Shown piece by piece: positions 4,956 through 8,313 of a stretch of 8,313 nucleotides of DNA. The DNA is taken from contig JAFXFQ010000179.1 in NCBI GenBank assembly GCA_017520365.1, positions 1 to 8,313 on the forward strand. The letters are read 5' to 3'. The translations under genes were made by a program, and so were the position numbers. The stretch's first letter is position 1. Each line of letters begins with the position of its first letter. Source of the DNA: Clostridia bacterium (GTDB lineage Bacteria; Bacillota; Clostridia; Oscillospirales; CAG-272). The notes under the pieces were generated by a model. That model was given only the letters and a program-made list of their open reading frames with translations, made no database searches and was not told the DNA's origin.

Positions 4956-6992
4956 TTATTCCTTAGTCGCGGGAAGCGCATACAGATGTGAAAGTCTATT
5001 GCCGTTGTCAAACAGCATATTATACTGCAGATAGCTGTAAAGCTTCAGCGGATCGTTAAGATTGGGTGTTGAATAGCCGGACTCGTGGAAGTTACCACTG
5101 TGATCAAACCAGCCCATGGCATTCATAGCCATTACATTCGTGTTCAAGGCATCCACAAACTGATTGAATCTTGTTTCGGGAATATCAACCATATCGCGGA
5201 GCCAGGATGACAGGAAATTTATACTTGTCAGTGTTGTTCCGACACTTGAATCTGTACCTGCCACCTTGCGATCGATATCGATATCATAATTTGCCCAGAA
5301 TACATATGGTACTACGTACTTGGAAAGCTGCTTGAGAGTGGGATCGTCATCGCCAACGCCGTAGAACTTTGCTGCAATATTGGAAAGTGAGGGCTGGTGG
5401 TCACCGAAGAACACGATGACGGTCTCTTCATCAACGTTCTGGAAATACTCAACAAGTCTCTGGAATGCCGCATCGGATCTTCTGATAGAGGAAAGATACT
5501 CACGGATACCCGTATAGTTATTTTTACCCTCGATCTGCACCTCGTGCTCAAAGCCGATAGTGCCGTATCCTGAGTGGTTCTGCATTGTGATGGTGAAATT
5601 GAAGAGAGGCTGTCCCTCTTCTTTATTCTCATAAAGCTCTATGATCTTATCATAGATAGACTCGTCACTAATATGACCTCTGTAATAATCCTCCTCGGGA
5701 ACGTTAGCAAAGGAATCCTTGAAATACTTTTCATCGAAATTAAAGTAATCGTAGATCTTTTCTCTCTGCCAGTTTGTAGGGTTCTCGGGGTGGATGGCAA
5801 CAGTACGGTATCCTGCCTCCTTGAAGGAGTCAACGATGGTAAATGAGTTTTCTTCCTGCATATAGAGGTTATATGCAACGGTGTTTCTTGGAATATACTG
5901 AATAGAGAGTCCTGTGAGGAACTCAAGCTCAGAGTTTGCCGTATTACCGCCGTAAACAGATGAAAGAGCGTGACCCTTTATTACGTTGGGATCATCGTCA
6001 TTCAGAGAATCAATGAAAGGGGTGACATCGACGTCTGTTGTCATTACGCCTTCACCGGCCATGTACTTTGTGATATTCTGAACGTCGGCAAAGGTCTCGT
6101 TCATGATCACGATAACATTGGGCTTCTTCTTTGTGCCCTCAGCATTGGGGGAGTTTTCCTTTATAAAGGCATCGGCAAGTGCCTCAAGGCTGTCTGCATC
6201 GTAACCCTGGGGAGTAAGTATTCTCGTTGCAGACGCTGAATAGATCATATTTACCCAGAAGCCGTTTCTCTCACTTCCTCGGAATTTCCAGTACTTATCC
6301 TGATATCCGATGATGGAAGCGCCTACCTGAGTATATACGATGATCACGCAAAGCACAGCCGCAACAACAGAGGATGCACAGGCAATGATCTGCTTGAGAT
6401 TGCGCTCATTTTTGGGTGATTTTGTTGAAAGAATTGCTGTGATAAACAAAAGTGAAAGGATTATACCTATTTTTGTTATCTGAGAAAGCTCAAATTCATA
6501 CTGATCCGCTACCTGAGCCGCTGTTCCGAGAGAGAAAAAGTCGGAGAACTGGATCTCAAAGCTTCTTGCCTGAACTACAAGGTGATCGGCAATGGCAAAT
6601 ATCTGTGTTATTACAGTTACAATTATAACCGCTATCTTCATCTTTCCCGTTATGAGCCAGAGTAGGGCTGTGAAGCCGAGGATGAGGATAACGTTCATAA
6701 TGAACTTAAGTCCGCCTATAAGAGCTACACCGCAGCTGATGGTGACCTGCATAAGTATAAACTCAACGAGAGAAAGTGCTACAACAAGAATGCTCTGCAT
6801 CCATATAGGGAATTTTTCGGTTATCTCCACCTTAAACTGAAGGAGGAAGAAAACAACAACACCGCTTATTATGGACGTTGCCCAATGGACGGAGAGAAGA
6901 AAAGCCAGAACGGTAAACACCACCGCAACAGCACCGTATATTATCAAATGCTTTTTCTCTTTGTCTCTTTTAAGGATGAACCAGTCTTTCAT
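4956..6992 (-). CDS. LtaS-family membrane sulfatase (phosphoglycerol transferase type)
   Basis: This is a 678-residue membrane enzyme with a large extracellular alkaline-phosphatase-fold domain, of the family that builds polyglycerol-phosphate (lipoteichoic acid) or adds phosphoglycerol to surface glycans. About seven helices lie in residues 16-222, with a loop (RSFEIQFSDFFSLGTA, 143-158) like the one conserved in clostridial relatives. The catalytic set of S. aureus LtaS is present: metal ligand E299 (IVIMNE), nucleophile T351 (GGNTANSE), H401 with W408 and R410 at the same +7/+9 spacing as the LtaS substrate-binding residues, H473 (MQNHSGY), and D531-H532 (FFGDHQP). I chose the ATG at 6992 because AAAGG lies 8 nt upstream. 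An in-frame ATG at 7031 would add 13 residues but has no good ribosome site. Known members need Mn2+. The exact polymer or acceptor cannot be told from sequence. Confidence 0.92.
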   Translation of the reverse strand: MKDWFILKRDKEKKHLIIYGAVAVVFTVLAFLLSVHWATSIISGVVVFFLLQFKVEITEKFPIWMQSILVVALSLVEFILMQVTISCGVALIGGLKFIMNVILILGFTALLWLITGKMKIAVIIVTVITQIFAIADHLVVQARSFEIQFSDFFSLGTAAQVADQYEFELSQITKIGIILSLLFITAILSTKSPKNERNLKQIIACASSVVAAVLCVIIVYTQVGASIIGYQDKYWKFRGSERNGFWVNMIYSASATRILTPQGYDADSLEALADAFIKENSPNAEGTKKKPNVIVIMNETFADVQNITKYMAGEGVMTTDVDVTPFIDSLNDDDPNVIKGHALSSVYGGNTANSELEFLTGLSIQYIPRNTVAYNLYMQEENSFTIVDSFKEAGYRTVAIHPENPTNWQREKIYDYFNFDEKYFKDSFANVPEEDYYRGHISDESIYDKIIELYENKEEGQPLFNFTITMQNHSGYGTIGFEHEVQIEGKNNYTGIREYLSSIRRSDAAFQRLVEYFQNVDEETVIVFFGDHQPSLSNIAAKFYGVGDDDPTLKQLSKYVVPYVFWANYDIDIDRKVAGTDSSVGTTLTSINFLSSWLRDMVDIPETRFNQFVDALNTNVMAMNAMGWFDHSGNFHESGYSTPNLNDPLKLYSYLQYNMLFDNGNRLSHLYALPATKE

Positions 6993-7068
6993 AAACCATA
7001 CCTTTCCGCATAAATGCTTCTGTATATTCATGTACCGGATAGCGCAAATATAACAATGCGTTGGTTAT

Positions 7069-7097
7069 ATTATATCACATCTTACCGAATTTTGCAA
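7069..7097 (-). promoter_or_regulatory. Promoter of the sulfatase operon
   Basis: On the minus strand, TTGCAA (7097-7092) is followed after 17 bases by TATAAT (7074-7069), preceded by TG to give an extended -10 (TGATATAAT). Transcription should start near 7062. This leaves about 70 nt before the preferred ATG at 6992, or about 30 nt before the alternative at 7031. Confidence 0.65.
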
Positions 7098-7153
7098 CTA
7101 CCACTTTTATATTTTTAGCACATAAAATGCACAGTTTTTTTGGTAATTATGTA

Positions 7154-7182
7154 TTGAAGAAACAGTTTTTTTAATGTATAAT
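7154..7182 (+). promoter_or_regulatory. Promoter of the SPFH gene
   Basis: TTGAAG (7154-7159) and TATAAT (7177-7182) are 17 bases apart; a second TATAAT follows at 7182-7187. The predicted start is near 7190, giving a leader of roughly 38 nt. It is divergent from the sulfatase promoter, and the two -35 boxes lie about 56 bases apart in an A/T-rich stretch. Confidence 0.7.
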
Positions 7183-7227
7183 ATAATTGTAAACCTGCAA
7201 AGCAGAAAATAAGAAAGGATCCGAATT

Positions 7228-8175
7228 ATGGAAGTTTTTGTTGCAATTCTTATCATCGCCGCAGTAATCATACTCTTTACCTGCATTAAGATTGTACCTC
7301 AGGCAACAGAGTACGTAATTGAATTTCTCGGCAAATATCGCACCACCTGGAGCGCAGGAATCCATTTTCTCATTCCCTTCTTCGAGCGTATCGCAAAAAA
7401 GATCACTCTGAAGGAGCAGGTAATGGACTCACCTCCTCAGCCCGTTATCACAAAGGATAACGTAACAATGCAGATAGACACCGTAGTATACTTCCGCATA
7501 TATGATGCAAAGCTTTACGCATACGGTGCCGTCAACCCTATCTCCGCTCTTGAAAATCTCACAGCCACCACGCTCCGTAACCTTGTTGGTGAGCTTGAGC
7601 TCGACGGTACACTGACCAGCCGTGACACAATCAACGGAAATATGACCGCGATCCTTGACGAGGCCACCGATCAATGGGGCATCAAGGTGGGCAGAGTGGA
7701 GCTTAAGAACATCATCCCTCCCACAGAGATACAGAACGCCATGGAAAAGCAGATGAAGGCAGAGCGTGACCGCCGAGAGACACTTCTCCAGGCAGAGGGA
7801 CACAAGGCCGCCTCCATCACCCGTGCAGAGGGTGAAAAGCAGGCAATGATCCTTGCTGCCGAGGGTGAAAGAGACGCCCGCATTGCAAGAGCCGAGGGTG
7901 AAGCAAAGGCTATCTACCTTGCTAAAAAAGCAGAGGCAGACGGACTTCGCGCACTCAGAGAAGCAGGTGCCGACAGCGCAGTTCTTGAGCTGAAGAAATA
8001 TGAGGCTCTCATTCAGGTTGCAAACGGCAGTGCATCAAAGATCATCGTTCCTACAGACGTTGTGAACACAGTAAAGCACAATGCGATCTTTTCCGAGACA
8101 ACCGGTCTCGGAGATGTAACTCCCCCCGCAAAGGATCCTATCCCCCAAAAGAAGCCCGATCCTTGCTGTGATTAA
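7228..8175 (+). CDS. SPFH (stomatin/prohibitin, QmcA-like) membrane scaffold protein
   Basis: This 315-residue protein has one N-terminal membrane helix (about 3-22), an SPFH/band-7 domain (about 22-180, including the typical VITKDNVTMQIDTVVYFRI stretch at 73-91) and an alanine/glutamate-rich helix. Four AEG triplets start at residues 189, 200, 211 and 222, exactly 11 residues apart, the pattern seen in QmcA/stomatin-type members. Such proteins form large ring- or cage-like oligomers on the membrane and often organise lipid microdomains or hold proteases. The length fits the family (QmcA is about 305). The start is supported by AAAGGA (7214-7219) 8 nt upstream. It has its own promoter and terminator, and no NfeD partner gene is visible. 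The tail is Pro/Lys-rich and ends in Asp-Pro-Cys-Cys-Asp, which is unusual. Family is secure; client or partner is unknown. Confidence 0.93.
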   Translation: MEVFVAILIIAAVIILFTCIKIVPQATEYVIEFLGKYRTTWSAGIHFLIPFFERIAKKITLKEQVMDSPPQPVITKDNVTMQIDTVVYFRIYDAKLYAYGAVNPISALENLTATTLRNLVGELELDGTLTSRDTINGNMTAILDEATDQWGIKVGRVELKNIIPPTEIQNAMEKQMKAERDRRETLLQAEGHKAASITRAEGEKQAMILAAEGERDARIARAEGEAKAIYLAKKAEADGLRALREAGADSAVLELKKYEALIQVANGSASKIIVPTDVVNTVKHNAIFSETTGLGDVTPPAKDPIPQKKPDPCCD

Positions 8176-8183
8176 AGATCATC

Positions 8184-8222
8184 CCCCTGCAAAAAAAAAT
8201 GCCTTTGCAGGGGAATTTTTTA
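8184..8222 (+). terminator. Rho-independent terminator of the SPFH gene
   Basis: CCCCTGCAAA (8184-8193) pairs with TTTGCAGGGG (8204-8213) around a 10-base A-rich loop, followed by AATTTTTTTA. It begins 8 nt after the stop codon, a textbook position and form. Confidence 0.9.
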
Positions 8223-8274
8223 TGTAACGAATTACAGAAGAGCGATAAATCGGGGGTTGAGGGGGGGAGAATCG

Positions 8275-8313
8275 ATGTGCCGGTAGGGGATGGCGCCCAC
8301 GACATCCCGAAAA
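8275..8313. repeat. Start of a GTAGGGG-type palindromic intergenic repeat, cut by the window end
   Basis: After a G-rich run (8251-8267) the sequence reads GTGCCGGTAGGGGATG, then CGCCCACGACATCCCG. GGGATG (8287-8292) is complementary to CATCCC (8303-8308). Short GC-rich units of the form GTAGGGG...CCCG are a dispersed repeat type I recall from gut Clostridia. The rest lies outside the window, so the call is tentative. Confidence 0.4.

Noticed and set aside
7429..7803. Minus-strand open frame of 124 codons opposite the SPFH gene
   Set aside because: It runs antisense to conserved SPFH and coiled-coil codons, so it is a shadow frame.

Overview
The window reads as a piece of chromosome from a low-to-mid GC Bacillota, most likely a gut-type Clostridia (Oscillospirales or a relative). 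This rests on strong AGGAGG-type ribosome binding sites, an LtaS-family sulfatase, a DUF5722-like secreted protein, standard-code genes, and intergenic palindromic repeats of a style common in uncultured gut Clostridia. The assignment is an inference from style and gene families, not from a marker gene.

Layout. Positions 1-235 hold a promoter region with a TTGACG/TATAAT promoter, a palindrome next to it and a small leader hairpin. A plus-strand operon follows: a cation diffusion facilitator (236-1402) with a manganese-type Asn-Asp-Asp-Asp transport site and a duplicated cytoplasmic domain; a large secreted, C-terminally anchored DUF5722-like protein (1424-4162) with an apparently degenerate active site; and an 86-residue three-helix membrane protein (4155-4415) that overlaps it. 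Positions 4416-4781 hold no gene. They contain a mosaic of nested inverted and direct repeats (about 4461-4726) and then a strong hairpin terminator.

A minus-strand operon converges on that repeat: an LtaS-type membrane sulfatase/phosphoglycerol transferase (stop at 4956, start at 6992 or 7031) followed 3 nt later by a 56-residue gene (4952-4782) of DUF3006-like pattern. From a divergent promoter region (about 6993-7227) a plus-strand SPFH/stomatin-prohibitin gene (7228-8175) runs to its own terminator. The last roughly 80 bases appear to enter another palindromic intergenic repeat, cut by the window end.

How the genes fit together: everything identifiable concerns the cell envelope. There is metal efflux, a membrane-anchored surface protein, a polyglycerol-phosphate-type polymer enzyme and a membrane-scaffold protein. 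LtaS-type enzymes are manganese-dependent, and the exporter here carries a manganese-type site, so a shared manganese/envelope theme is possible. It is not shown by the sequence. I see no clearly new defence, mobile or biosynthetic system. The least ordinary items are the CDF with tandem C-terminal domains in an operon with a DUF5722-like pseudoenzyme candidate, the hidden 56-residue gene, and the composite repeat.
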